This document shows positions 6,508 to 14,215 of a stretch of 19,457 nt of DNA, one piece after another (position 1 is the stretch's first letter; each line of letters begins with the position of its first letter). Below the pieces are notes generated by a model. That model searched no databases, had not been told where the DNA came from, and saw only the letters and a program-made list of their open reading frames with translations. Both the position numbers and the translations under genes were made by a program. The DNA is taken from the NCBI GenBank assembly GCA_944364705.1, contig CALVWH010000032.1, positions 1-19,457 on the forward strand, read 5' to 3'. Source of the stretch: an uncultured Bacilli bacterium (GTDB lineage: Bacteria > Bacillota_I > Bacilli_A > RF39 > UBA660).

Positions 6508-7225
6508 AGGAATTGTTGTCAAAGAAAAAACCTATGGAGAATCTTCTAAAATTTTAGATGTCTATACTCCAAATTATGGGATCATTAGCGTTCTATCCAA
6601 AGGATGTAAAAAAATAAAAAGCTCCTTACGAGCAGGATCCAATCTTTTAATTTATGGAATCTTTCATCTTCGATACAAACCAGACAAATTGTCCACCGTA
6701 ACCGCAATCGATGTAAAATCTTATTTTAAAGAAATCAAACAAGATATAAAAAAAATTAGTTACGCAACGTATCTATTAGAACTATCCAGCAATGTAGAAA
6801 AACAAGCAAAAACCAAAGAAATTTATTTTATTTTAAAAAATGCCCTTTTAAAAATGGAACAATCGTTTGATGCCGAAGCATTAACCCAAATTGTGGAATT
6901 TAAATACTTATCCTATCTAGGAGTTATGCCAAACGTAGAAGCTTGCAACTTATGTGGAAATCAAACCGAAATTTTAACCATTGTTCCAAATAAAGGGGGA
7001 TTTATTTGTAAAGAATGTTATCAAAACGAGAAACTTTATTCTCCAAAAACCTTAAAACTCTTACGAATCTTTTCCATCCTTGATTTAGCAAAAATCGATA
7101 AGTTAGAAATCCCTTTACAAGAAAAAAAAGAAATTTCCGAATTATTAGACGAATACTATGAAGATTATACAGGACTTTATTTAAAAAGTCGTTCCTTTTT
7201 AAAAAAATTAATAAAATTTCAATAA
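6488..7225 (+). CDS. recO: DNA repair protein RecO
   Basis: A 245-residue protein of normal RecO length. The N-terminal OB-fold begins EGIVVKEKTYGESSKILDVYTPNYGIISVLSKG (7-39), a strong RecO signature. A helical middle is followed by a zinc-finger-like pair C153-x2-C156 and C174-x2-C177. RecO mediates RecA loading onto SSB-coated single strands and strand annealing in the RecFOR pathway. Two ATGs (6488 and 6491) are adjacent and neither has a strong SD; translation is likely coupled to the overlapping upstream gene. It is the last gene of the operon, followed by an A/T-only hairpin terminator. Confidence 0.94.
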   Translation: MMIEAIEGIVVKEKTYGESSKILDVYTPNYGIISVLSKGCKKIKSSLRAGSNLLIYGIFHLRYKPDKLSTVTAIDVKSYFKEIKQDIKKISYATYLLELSSNVEKQAKTKEIYFILKNALLKMEQSFDAEALTQIVEFKYLSYLGVMPNVEACNLCGNQTEILTIVPNKGGFICKECYQNEKLYSPKTLKLLRIFSILDLAKIDKLEIPLQEKKEISELLDEYYEDYTGLYLKSRSFLKKLIKFQ

Positions 7226-7263
7226 AAAAAGAAAAAAAAGATTCATTTTTTTCTTTTTTTTCT
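7224..7263 (+). terminator. A/T-rich hairpin terminator after recO
   Basis: An A-tract with one G (7224-7239), a short loop around 7240-7245 and a complementary T-tract with one C (7246-7260) form a long but weak hairpin ending in U-rich RNA. It begins within the recO stop codon and ends 1-2 nt before the next TATAAT box. Confidence 0.6.
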
Positions 7264-7264
7264 T

Positions 7265-7270
7265 TATAAT
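7265..7270 (+). promoter_or_regulatory. -10 box (TATAAT) for the FAD oxidoreductase gene
   Basis: Perfect TATAAT, 19 nt before ATG 7290. A weak -35 (TTCATT, 7242-7247, 17-nt spacer) falls in the loop of the preceding terminator, so terminator and promoter overlap. Confidence 0.6.
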
Positions 7271-7289
7271 TAAGATGGAGATGGTCGAT

Positions 7290-8681
7290 ATGTATGATGT
7301 TATTCTAGTAGGTGCTGGTCCAGCAGGACTGTTTGCTGCTTATGAATTAATAACAAAAAACAAAAAATTAAAAATTGCGATGCTTGATAAAGGTAGATTT
7401 GCTTTTCATCGTACTTGTCCTATGAACGAAAAAAACATTCCTTGTCAGCATTGTCATCCATGTAGTATTTTATCTGGTTATGGTGGAGCCGGTACTTTTT
7501 CCGATGGAAAACTTAATTTCATTCCAAAACTAGGGAAATCCAATCTATTTAAATATTTAGATAAAGAAGAAGCTTACCAACTCATTGATGAAACCGAAGA
7601 AATCTTTAAAAAATTTCATATGGATAGTAAAGTTTATCCAACCAATCGGAAAGAAGCAGAAAAAATAAAAGATCAAATCGCCATCTTAGGTGCTGAACTT
7701 TTATTAATAAAACAAAAACACTTAGGAAGCGATAAATTACCTACCTATATTGAAGAAATGACCGAATTTTTAAAAGATCAAGGAGTAACCTTATTGGAAA
7801 ACGCTGATGTTTTAACCATTGATTACGAAAAACAAGCAAACGTCCGCTATCGTCAAGGAAAAGAAGAAAAAGAAATTTCTGGTAAATACGTCATCATCGC
7901 TCCTGGAAGAACAGGTGCAAAATGGATTCAAGAACTTGCTGAAAAATATCAAATTCCATATAATTCTCAAAGCATTGAAATTGGTGTTCGCGTAGAAGTA
8001 AGAAAAGAAATCCTAAAAAAAATTACGGATGTTATTTACGATCCAACCATTTTTATCAAAACCGATACGTATAATGATGAAATTCGAACCTTTTGTACCA
8101 ATCCAGAAGGCTTTGTCGCAAAAGAAAACTATGAGGGCTATCTTTGCGTCAATGGACACGCGTTAAAAGATAAAAAATCACAAAATTCAAACTTTGCTTT
8201 TATCTCTAAAGTCAATCTTACGCATCCGGTAACCAATACGAGGTTATATGGAGAAAGCATAGCAAGAATTGCGAATACTTTAGGAGATGGGAAACCAATT
8301 ATCCAAACCCTTAGAGATTTAAAAGCAGGAAGAAGATCTACCATGGAAAGAATTCGCAAAGGATTTATCGAACCAACCTTAAAAGATTGCGTTGCTGGAG
8401 ATTTAGCTTTAGTTTTACCCCATCGAATTTTAAAAAACATAATCGAAGGACTAGAAAAACTAGATCAAATTATTCCTGGAGTTAATAATGGAGAAACGTT
8501 ATTGTATGGACCAGAAATAAAATTTTTCAGTAACGAAATTGAAACCGATAACCATATGAAAGCTAAAAACTATCCCTTTTATTTTATTGGTGATGGAGCT
8601 GGAAAAGCTGGAAATATTGTAACTGCTGCAGCAACCGGACTTATTGCAGCAAGAGATCTTTTAGAAAAAGAAAAAGCGTAA
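7290..8681 (+). CDS. FAD-dependent oxidoreductase, COG2509 type (uncharacterised dehydrogenase)
   Basis: A 463-residue flavoprotein. The N-terminal dinucleotide-binding motif is GAGPAGLFAA (8-17). It is followed by a cysteine cluster C43, C52, C55, C58 in a region leading to SGYGGAGTFSDGKLN (62-76), which is typical of the COG2509 NAD(FAD)-utilising dehydrogenase family. The C-terminus has the FAD-contacting GDGAGKAGNIVTAAATG. The substrate is unknown; the cysteine spacing (CxxCxxC) suggests a metal or Fe-S site, which is inference. The frame extends back to ATG 7275, but MYDVILVGAG at 7290 is chosen because GGAG (7277-7280) is then correctly spaced; the two earlier ATGs lie within or beside this SD. 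It appears monocistronic, with its own -10 and a new promoter after it. Confidence 0.87.
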   Translation: MYDVILVGAGPAGLFAAYELITKNKKLKIAMLDKGRFAFHRTCPMNEKNIPCQHCHPCSILSGYGGAGTFSDGKLNFIPKLGKSNLFKYLDKEEAYQLIDETEEIFKKFHMDSKVYPTNRKEAEKIKDQIAILGAELLLIKQKHLGSDKLPTYIEEMTEFLKDQGVTLLENADVLTIDYEKQANVRYRQGKEEKEISGKYVIIAPGRTGAKWIQELAEKYQIPYNSQSIEIGVRVEVRKEILKKITDVIYDPTIFIKTDTYNDEIRTFCTNPEGFVAKENYEGYLCVNGHALKDKKSQNSNFAFISKVNLTHPVTNTRLYGESIARIANTLGDGKPIIQTLRDLKAGRRSTMERIRKGFIEPTLKDCVAGDLALVLPHRILKNIIEGLEKLDQIIPGVNNGETLLYGPEIKFFSNEIETDNHMKAKNYPFYFIGDGAGKAGNIVTAAATGLIAARDLLEKEKA

Positions 8682-8699
8682 AGGACCATCGATATTTTC

Positions 8700-8728
8700 T
8701 TGTAAAAAAAAACAATGTATGCTAAAAT
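8700..8728 (+). promoter_or_regulatory. Promoter of the small membrane protein pair
   Basis: TTGTAA (8700-8705), a 17-nt spacer, then TAAAAT (8723-8728) preceded by TG (8720-8721), an extended -10. The -10 box ends 18 nt before ATG 8747. No hairpin terminator is evident between the preceding gene and this promoter. Confidence 0.65.
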
Positions 8729-8746
8729 TACTAAAGAGGTGTTGTT

Positions 8747-9049
8747 ATGGATTTAGTTGTGATTGTCGTTTTACTTGCAATTGTTGTTTTTGCCTTTCGA
8801 ACCTTTAGTAGTTTTGTTTACTTTATGGAAATTATTGATATCTTTTTCCGAGTTATGCACTTAATTAGTTTAAATTTAGGAATCCGTGAATTTAGTAATT
8901 TCGTCTCTGCTTATATACCTTCTTCGATACCAGCAGTATTTGCTAAATATTCGAGTGGAGTTTTTTATACAATACTTATTTGGGGATATATCATTATTAC
9001 CATTGTCTTTTTAGTATATATTACAAAGACATTCTTTAAAAAGAAGTAA
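8747..9049 (+). CDS. Small membrane protein, unknown function (100 aa)
   Basis: I do not recognise a named family. The protein has an N-terminal hydrophobic segment (residues ~2-17), a moderately hydrophobic middle (about 26-45) and a strong C-terminal transmembrane helix (~71-93), then a Lys-rich tail (TKTFFKKK) that should be cytosolic. The start is supported by GAGGTG (8736-8741) and an extended -10 promoter. It is followed 2 nt later by a second, smaller membrane protein, and the pair is closed by a terminator, so the two form a dedicated mini-operon. No catalytic residues are obvious; a toxin, holin-like or membrane-scaffold role cannot be argued from sequence alone. Confidence 0.8.
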   Translation: MDLVVIVVLLAIVVFAFRTFSSFVYFMEIIDIFFRVMHLISLNLGIREFSNFVSAYIPSSIPAVFAKYSSGVFYTILIWGYIIITIVFLVYITKTFFKKK

Positions 9050-9051
9050 AG

Positions 9052-9207
9052 ATGAAAAAGAAAATTAAAATCGCAATTTTAATCATCCTTTTTTTGATGA
9101 TTCTCTTTGCATTTCTTCTTAGAGAAAATTGTTTTCTTATCGAAGGAATATTAACCATAAGTATTGGAATTTTATTAATTTTTTATTTTAACCCGAAACA
9201 GAACTAA
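9052..9207 (+). CDS. Very small two-helix membrane protein (51 aa)
   Basis: A 51-residue ORF beginning MKKKIKIAILIILFLMILFA, i.e. a basic N-terminus and a hydrophobic helix (~6-23), a short polar turn RENCFLIEG, then a second helix (~31-46) and the polar end NPKQN. It begins 2 nt after the upstream stop with only a weak SD (AAAGAAG), consistent with coupling. Its stop lies inside the terminator hairpin that closes the unit. A Cys at residue 27 follows the first helix but does not fit a lipobox. The function is unknown. Evidence for coding is the position, the clean hydrophobic/polar layout and the terminator right at its end. Confidence 0.65.
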   Translation: MKKKIKIAILIILFLMILFAFLLRENCFLIEGILTISIGILLIFYFNPKQN

Positions 9208-9223
9208 ATAGTTCTTTTTCTTT
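9201..9223 (+). terminator. Terminator closing the small membrane protein operon
   Basis: Inverted repeat GAACT (9201-9205) / AGTTC (9210-9214), extendable by one pair, with a 4-nt loop, followed by TTTTTCTTT. It overlaps the stop codon of the 51-aa gene and abuts the ruvA -35 box. Confidence 0.65.
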
Positions 9224-9250
9224 GCAAACAAATGTTCTTTATGATATAAT
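9222..9250 (+). promoter_or_regulatory. ruvAB promoter
   Basis: TTGCAA (9222-9227), a 17-nt spacer and TATAAT (9245-9250) with an extended -10 TG (9242-9243). The -10 ends 19 nt before the ruvA ATG. No LexA/DinR-type (CGAAC-N4-GTTCG) operator was seen. Confidence 0.75.
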
Positions 9251-9269
9251 ATTTTTAGGTGAAAATGGT

Positions 9270-9818
9270 ATGTATGAATATATAAAAGGAACAGTAGAAG
9301 AAATTTTAGCAGAAGGAATTGTTTTAGAAAATCAAGGAATTGGATATTTTATTTATACTCCAGATTCTCATTATTACAAAGAAAAAAAGCAATATAAAGT
9401 ATACCTTTATCAAAATGTCAAAGAAGATGAACTTACGTTCTATGGATTTAAAACCAAAGAAGAAAAAGATTTCTTTTTGCGTTTAATTAACGTAAAAGGA
9501 TTAGGATGTAAAATGGCTCTTCCTTTTTTAGCAGCCGATGTCTCTAGTATTGTATCCGCAATTGAAGAAGGAAATATCACATTTTTAAAAAAATTTCCAA
9601 AAATCGGAGATAAAATCGCAAGACAAATCATTTTAGATTTAAAAGGAAAATTAGTAAGTTCCGAAGAAGAAAAAGAAAAAGGAAACGAAGAATTAATGGA
9701 AGCTTTAAAAGCCTTAGGATACAAAGCTTCGGATATCAAAAAAATCTTGCCACAAATTCCGAAAAAAGAAAGCATTGAAGTGCAAATTAAAGAAGGATTA
9801 CGATTATTATTGAAATAG
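9270..9818 (+). CDS. ruvA: Holliday junction branch migration protein RuvA
   Basis: A 182-residue RuvA (family ~190-200). Domain I is an OB fold beginning MYEYIKGTVEEI; the FYGFKTKEEKDFFLRLINVKGLG stretch (57-79) leads into the first helix-hairpin-helix, and FPKIGDKIARQIILDLK (109-125) is the second; a short acidic linker (~129-138) joins domain III (139-182), which contacts RuvB. RuvA tetramers bind four-way junctions and load the RuvB motor. The frame is open back to 9222, but the start is ATG 9270 because AGGTGA (9257-9262) is 7 nt upstream and the promoter's -10 lies within the longer version. ruvB follows after 11 nt. Confidence 0.95.
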   Translation: MYEYIKGTVEEILAEGIVLENQGIGYFIYTPDSHYYKEKKQYKVYLYQNVKEDELTFYGFKTKEEKDFFLRLINVKGLGCKMALPFLAADVSSIVSAIEEGNITFLKKFPKIGDKIARQIILDLKGKLVSSEEEKEKGNEELMEALKALGYKASDIKKILPQIPKKESIEVQIKEGLRLLLK

Positions 9819-9829
9819 GAGGTGTTCTT

Positions 9830-10840
9830 GTGAAAGATCGCATACTTACCGAAGAAAAATTAGAAGAAGATCAAGAAGAAGCAAATATTCGTCCCGAAAC
9901 ATTAGAAGACTATATTGGACAAACCGAATTAAAAGAAAATATCAGCGTCTATATTAAAGCAGCCAAAATGCGAGATGAGTCCTTAGATCACGTTTTACTT
10001 TATGGACCTCCAGGACTTGGGAAAACAACCATGGCATATATTATTGCCAACGAACTTGGAAGTAACATCAAAACTGCTTCTGGACCAGCCATTGAAAAAA
10101 GTGGCTATTTAGCATCCATTTTATCTTCTTTAGAAGAAGGAGACGTTTTATTTATCGATGAAATTCATCGAATGCCACGATTCATTGAAGAAATTTTATA
10201 TCCAGCGATGGAAGACTTTGTTCTCGATATTGTCGTTGGAACCGAATCGAGTTCTAGAAACATTCGGATTGATTTGCCACCATTTACGTTAGTTGGAGCA
10301 ACGACAAGAGCAGGGGATTTATCCGCACCTTTAAGAGATCGTTTTGGAATCGTATCAAAATTAAACTATTATACCGTTGAAGAACTTACCAAAATCGTAA
10401 AGAGAAGTGCTAAAGTTTTTCATTGTGAAATTGAAGAAGAAGCCGCTATCGAATTAGCAACCAGAAGTAGAGGAACGCCGAGAATTGCCAATCGCCTTCT
10501 TCGAAGAGTTCGTGACTTTGCTTTAGTCGAAGGAAATGGAATCATCGATTATCCAATTACAACCTTTGCCTTAGATCGCTTAAAAGTAGACCGTTTAGGA
10601 TTGGATAGTACCGATTATAATTTACTAAAAGCAATCATCGAACGATTTAATGGTGGACCCGTTGGAATTGAAGCATTATCGTCTTCCATTGGAGAAGAAC
10701 AAAGTACCATTGAAGATGTGTACGAACCTTACTTATTACAAACCGGTCTTTTAAAAAGAACTTCAAGAGGAAGAATGGTTACCAAAAAAGCTTATGATCA
10801 TTTACAAATTCCTTGTCCAAAACAATTGGAAGAGACTTAG
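9830..10840 (+). CDS. ruvB: Holliday junction branch migration ATPase RuvB
   Basis: A 336-residue AAA+ ATPase of normal RuvB length. Key motifs are RPETLEDYIGQ (21-31), Walker A GPPGLGKTT (59-67), Walker B DEIH (110-113), sensor GATTRAGDLSAPLRDRFG (156-173), and sensor-2 RGTPRIANRLLRRVRDFA (214-231). The winged-helix C-terminus is intact (GGPVGIEALSSSIGEE..). RuvB hexamers drive branch migration with RuvA. The start is GTG 9830 with a full AGGAGGTG SD (9817-9824). A palindromic terminator begins at its stop codon. No ruvC-like gene is adjacent, as usual in Bacillota, where RecU resolves junctions. Confidence 0.97.
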   Translation: MKDRILTEEKLEEDQEEANIRPETLEDYIGQTELKENISVYIKAAKMRDESLDHVLLYGPPGLGKTTMAYIIANELGSNIKTASGPAIEKSGYLASILSSLEEGDVLFIDEIHRMPRFIEEILYPAMEDFVLDIVVGTESSSRNIRIDLPPFTLVGATTRAGDLSAPLRDRFGIVSKLNYYTVEELTKIVKRSAKVFHCEIEEEAAIELATRSRGTPRIANRLLRRVRDFALVEGNGIIDYPITTFALDRLKVDRLGLDSTDYNLLKAIIERFNGGPVGIEALSSSIGEEQSTIEDVYEPYLLQTGLLKRTSRGRMVTKKAYDHLQIPCPKQLEET

Positions 10841-10866
10841 TTCATGAATTTCATGAACTTTTTTTC
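10839..10866 (+). terminator. ruvAB terminator (TTCATGAA palindromes)
   Basis: AGTTCATG (10839-10846) pairs with CATGAACT (10852-10859) around a 5-nt loop, followed by T6. Each arm contains the octamer palindrome TTCATGAA, which recurs at 10903-10910. Confidence 0.8.
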
Positions 10867-10926
10867 ATTTTTTTTCAAAAAGAAATGGAAATTCGTAAAA
10901 AATTCATGAATAGGCTAACCTTTTTA

Positions 10927-10935
10927 TGTTATAAT
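10927..10935 (+). promoter_or_regulatory. Extended -10 promoter of deoD operon
   Basis: TGtTATAAT (10927-10935), 19 nt before ATG 10955, with a full AAGGAGGT SD at 10941-10948. No good -35 is present at the expected distance; instead the palindrome TTCATGAA (10903-10910) sits at about the -35 position. Confidence 0.65.
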
Positions 10936-10954
10936 AAAATAAGGAGGTAGTATT

Positions 10955-11653
10955 ATGACAGCACATATCGAGGCTAAGGAAGGAGAAATTGCAAAAACGG
11001 TTTTAATGCCTGGAGATCCTAAGAGAGCAACGATGATTGCCAATACATATTTAGAAAATCCAAAACTAGTAAGTTCTGTTCGTGGAATGCTTGCTTATAC
11101 CGGAACGTATAAAGGAAAAAGCGTAACGGTTATGTCTTCCGGAATGGGAATGCCTAGCATTGGAATTTATGCATATGAACTTTATCAATTTTATCATGTC
11201 GATACCATTCTTCGAATTGGAACGGCAGGAGCTTATGATCCAGATTTAAAAATTTTTGATGTTTTATTAACCACCGAATCTTATTCTGATAGCTCGTTTG
11301 CCAAAGTTCAAAGCAACGTAACCGACGAAGTAATGTATCCATCCGTTTCTCTTAATCAAAAAATAAAAGAAACGGCAAAAACATTATCCATTCCTTTAAA
11401 AGAAGGAAAAATTTATTCTAGTGATGTTTTCTATTTAGAACATCATGATTATCAAAAAATGTTTTCTGTAAACCATTGTTTAGCGACCGAAATGGAATCT
11501 TTCGCTTTATTTCATATTGCCCATCGCTTACAAAAACAAGCAGGGTGCCTTTTAACCATATCGAATCATTTTGTTACTGGAGAAGAAACCACAAGCAAAG
11601 AAAGAGAACAATCATTACATACAATGATAAAATTAGCGTTAGAAAGCATATAA
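10955..11653 (+). CDS. deoD: Purine-nucleoside phosphorylase, DeoD type, with D204N substitution
   Basis: A 232-residue, high-molecular-mass (hexameric-type) PNP, which phosphorolyses purine (deoxy)nucleosides to base and (deoxy)ribose-1-phosphate. Residue numbering coincides with the E. coli enzyme: H4, G20 and R24 (MPGDPKRA), R43, R87 (ILRIGTAG), M180/E181 (ATEMES, 177-182) and R217 are all present, and S90 is Thr. The catalytic Asp204, normally in SDH, is Asn here (TISNH, 201-205; codon AAT instead of GAT/GAC). D204 acts as general acid on purine N7 in the E. coli enzyme, so activity or specificity may be changed. The start has a strong SD. It is the first gene of an operon with two M16-type peptidases, 10 nt downstream. 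Confidence 0.95.
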   Translation: MTAHIEAKEGEIAKTVLMPGDPKRATMIANTYLENPKLVSSVRGMLAYTGTYKGKSVTVMSSGMGMPSIGIYAYELYQFYHVDTILRIGTAGAYDPDLKIFDVLLTTESYSDSSFAKVQSNVTDEVMYPSVSLNQKIKETAKTLSIPLKEGKIYSSDVFYLEHHDYQKMFSVNHCLATEMESFALFHIAHRLQKQAGCLLTISNHFVTGEETTSKEREQSLHTMIKLALESI

Positions 11654-11663
11654 GGAGATGAGT

Positions 11664-12941
11664 ATGAAATATAAAAAGTATCATTATGATCATTTTCAAT
11701 TACATCTAGTATCAACCAAAAAGTTTAAAACAATTTTAGTAAAAATTAATTTTAAACGACCATTAAGAAAAGAAGAAATCACGAAAAGAAACTTTCTTAG
11801 TGACCTTATGATTCGATCAACGAAAAAATATAATTCTGAAAGATTTATGGCCATTGCAACCGAAAACTTATATGGAATGAACTTTAACTCGTATTCCGTA
11901 ACTTCTGGAAATTATAGTTTACTTAGTTTCAATGCCATGTTTTTAGATAAAAAATATACCGAAGATTCCATCGTAGAAGAAGTTTTTGATTTCTTTCATG
12001 AAGTTTTATTTGCCCCAAACATTCAAAATGGAAAATTTGAAAACAAAGCCTTTTCTTTAACCAAAAAATGTATGCGCGATGAACTCGTTTCCATCAAAGA
12101 AAATCCTTCAAGATTAAGCAATAGTCATTTATATGATGCGATCGATCCAGATTCCATTTTAGCTTACCATTCCGAAGGATACTTAGAAGACTTAACAAAA
12201 ATCACAAGAGAAAATTTAGTTTCTTATTACGAAGATGTCCTTAAAAACGATGTTGTTGATATCTTCATTATTGGAGACGTTGATGAATCCATCGCCGATA
12301 TTATTTTAGAAAAACTTCCATTTCAAAACCCAAAAAAAGAAAATGGAAACCATTATGTTACCGATATTCGAGAAAGAAAAGAAGTTCAAATCTTAAAAGA
12401 AAAAAGCAAATTTACGCAAAGTCGTTTATCCCTTGCTTACAATATAAAAGAAATGACCCCATTTGAACGAAATTATGTTAGTTATATTTATTCTTCCATT
12501 TTAGGTGGAGGAGCCGATTCCAAACTCTTTCGAACCGTAAGAGAAAAAAATTCCCTTTGCTATTCCATTGGATCTAGTGTCAATCGGATTTTTGAACTTT
12601 TACTCATTCGTTTAGGATTAGATGGAAAAAAACAAGAAAAAGCAGTGACATTAATTAAACAATGTGTTGAAGACATGGAAAAGGGAAAATTTACCGAAGA
12701 AGAAATCGAAAAAGCCAAAATTATTTACGAAAGTAGTTTAAAAGAAGTGTATGATAATCCATTTAACCTTTTAAACATTTATGTATCAAAAGAATATTTA
12801 CAAACCGATGACATCGAAAAACGATTAGAAGAAATCAAGAAAGTAGGAAAAAAAGAATTACTTACCTTTGCAAAAAAAGTAAAATTAAATACCATTTATT
12901 TGTTAGAAGGGAAAGAAAAACATGGAAAGAAACTTAAATAA
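11664..12941 (+). CDS. M16 peptidase-like protein, non-catalytic subunit (YmfF-like)
   Basis: A 425-residue two-lobed M16-fold protein. The zinc motif HxxEH is absent; at the equivalent N-terminal place the sequence reads NFLSD (43-47). The C-terminal lobe has the substrate-side motif GGGADSKLFRTVREKNSLCYSIGSS region (281-305) with the Arg/Tyr pair used by M16 partners. Family knowledge: many bacteria encode an inactive M16 protein next to an active one, forming a heterodimer; in Bacillus the pair is ymfF-ymfH. ATG 11658 also lies in frame but directly abuts the SD AAGGAG (11652-11657), so ATG 11664 is preferred. It overlaps the catalytic partner by 20 bp. Substrate unknown. Confidence 0.85.
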   Translation: MKYKKYHYDHFQLHLVSTKKFKTILVKINFKRPLRKEEITKRNFLSDLMIRSTKKYNSERFMAIATENLYGMNFNSYSVTSGNYSLLSFNAMFLDKKYTEDSIVEEVFDFFHEVLFAPNIQNGKFENKAFSLTKKCMRDELVSIKENPSRLSNSHLYDAIDPDSILAYHSEGYLEDLTKITRENLVSYYEDVLKNDVVDIFIIGDVDESIADIILEKLPFQNPKKENGNHYVTDIRERKEVQILKEKSKFTQSRLSLAYNIKEMTPFERNYVSYIYSSILGGGADSKLFRTVREKNSLCYSIGSSVNRIFELLLIRLGLDGKKQEKAVTLIKQCVEDMEKGKFTEEEIEKAKIIYESSLKEVYDNPFNLLNIYVSKEYLQTDDIEKRLEEIKKVGKKELLTFAKKVKLNTIYLLEGKEKHGKKLK

Positions 12942-14199
12942 ATTAGATCTTACGTTATACGAAGAAACTTTAGATCATGGATTTCACGTTTATGTAGTTC
13001 CAAATAAAAAAGTAAATAATATTTATGCCACCCTTACCATTCGGTATGGATCCAACCATGACTGTTTTATTCCATACAAAGAAAAAGAAAAAGTATCCTT
13101 TCCTCATGGAATTGCCCATTTTCTAGAACATAAAGTATTCGAACAAGAAAGTGGAGAAGATCCTTTTTCTTTCTTTGAATCTCGGGGAGCTAACTGTAAC
13201 GCCAATACCAGCAATCAAAAAACAACCTACTTATTTTCGGGAATGCATAGCTTCGAAGATAATTTAAATATGCTTCTTGATTTCGTAGAAGAGCCATACT
13301 TTACCGAAGAAAACGTTGAAAAAGAAAAAGGAATCATTATCGAAGAATTAAACATGTATAAAGATAATCCAATTCAGCGATTATACGAAACAAGCATTTA
13401 TAATACCTTTCATTCTCATCCTTGTCGTTATTCTGTAGGAGGAACCGTAGAAAGTGTAAAAAAAATAACCAAAGAAATGCTTTATACTTGTTATCATACG
13501 TTCTATCAACCTTCTAATATGTTTTTAATTGTAACAGGAAACGTCGATGCTAAAGAAGTATTTGAAATTGTAAAAGAAAATCATGCCAAAAAGAAATTTC
13601 CAAAACAGAAAAAAATAAAGTTAGAAACATATCAAGAACCAGATTCGGTTTTCAAAAAAAGAGAAAAAATAAAAATGAATGTTGTTTTACCAAAAGTATC
13701 TTTAACGTTTAAAATACGCATTTCTCATATCAAAGCTTCTTTATTTGAGCTTCGAAATTATATTTATTACTTTTTCGAAACCAAATTAGGATCTACAAGT
13801 CTTTTCTTAGAAACTTTAAAAAACAAAGGAATTTTAAATTATGATTTAGGAATTCAAATGGTTCAAACCGAAGACTTTTTAGTGATTATGATTTTAGCCG
13901 AAACAAAGAAAACGGAAGAATTCATTTCTTCTGTTTTAGAAGAAATAAAAGAGAAAACCATTTTAAAAGAAGAATTAGAAAGAAAAAAGAAAGCAATGAT
14001 TAGCTCTTATATCCATATGAGCGATAGTGTTTTTGCTTTAAACCAAAAAATTATGAATAACTTAATTACCTACAAGGAAGTATACGACGATGATTTTTCC
14101 ATGATTAAAAAATTAAACGTAAAAGATGCGAATGAAATTTTAAAACAAATTTCTTTTGAAAATTATTCGATTGTAACTGTAGAAAAAGACGAAAAGTGA
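12922..14199 (+). CDS. M16 zinc metallopeptidase (YmfH-like), catalytic subunit
   Basis: A 425-residue M16 peptidase with the inverted zinc motif H66-F-L-E69-H70 in FPHGIAHFLEHKVFE, and the downstream glutamate ligand in EKGIIIEELNMYKDNP (E141 or E142), spaced as usual for the family. The N-terminal lobe is canonical (NANTSNQKTTYLFSG, 93-107); the C-terminal lobe is diverged. It probably pairs with the inactive subunit encoded just upstream: 20 bp overlap and equal length (425 residues each). SD-like AGAAGGGA lies before ATG 12922. No signal peptide is seen, so action in the cytosol is likely. Possible substrates, such as peptides or processed signals, are not indicated by the context. Confidence 0.9.
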   Translation: MERNLNKLDLTLYEETLDHGFHVYVVPNKKVNNIYATLTIRYGSNHDCFIPYKEKEKVSFPHGIAHFLEHKVFEQESGEDPFSFFESRGANCNANTSNQKTTYLFSGMHSFEDNLNMLLDFVEEPYFTEENVEKEKGIIIEELNMYKDNPIQRLYETSIYNTFHSHPCRYSVGGTVESVKKITKEMLYTCYHTFYQPSNMFLIVTGNVDAKEVFEIVKENHAKKKFPKQKKIKLETYQEPDSVFKKREKIKMNVVLPKVSLTFKIRISHIKASLFELRNYIYYFFETKLGSTSLFLETLKNKGILNYDLGIQMVQTEDFLVIMILAETKKTEEFISSVLEEIKEKTILKEELERKKKAMISSYIHMSDSVFALNQKIMNNLITYKEVYDDDFSMIKKLNVKDANEILKQISFENYSIVTVEKDEK

Positions 14200-14215
14200 C
14201 AAATTCTCTTTTTCT

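Noticed and set aside
8138..8440. 100-aa minus-strand ORF opposite the FAD oxidoreductase
   Set aside because: Fully inside a well-supported flavoprotein gene, with no SD or family pattern.
9222..9269. Longer RuvA starting at 9222
   Set aside because: That stretch is the promoter itself (-35 and -10); ATG 9270 has a proper SD and matches the RuvA N-terminus.
9440..9775. 111-aa minus-strand ORF opposite ruvA
   Set aside because: Shadow of the purine-rich ruvA coding strand, Ser/Phe-rich composition, no SD support.
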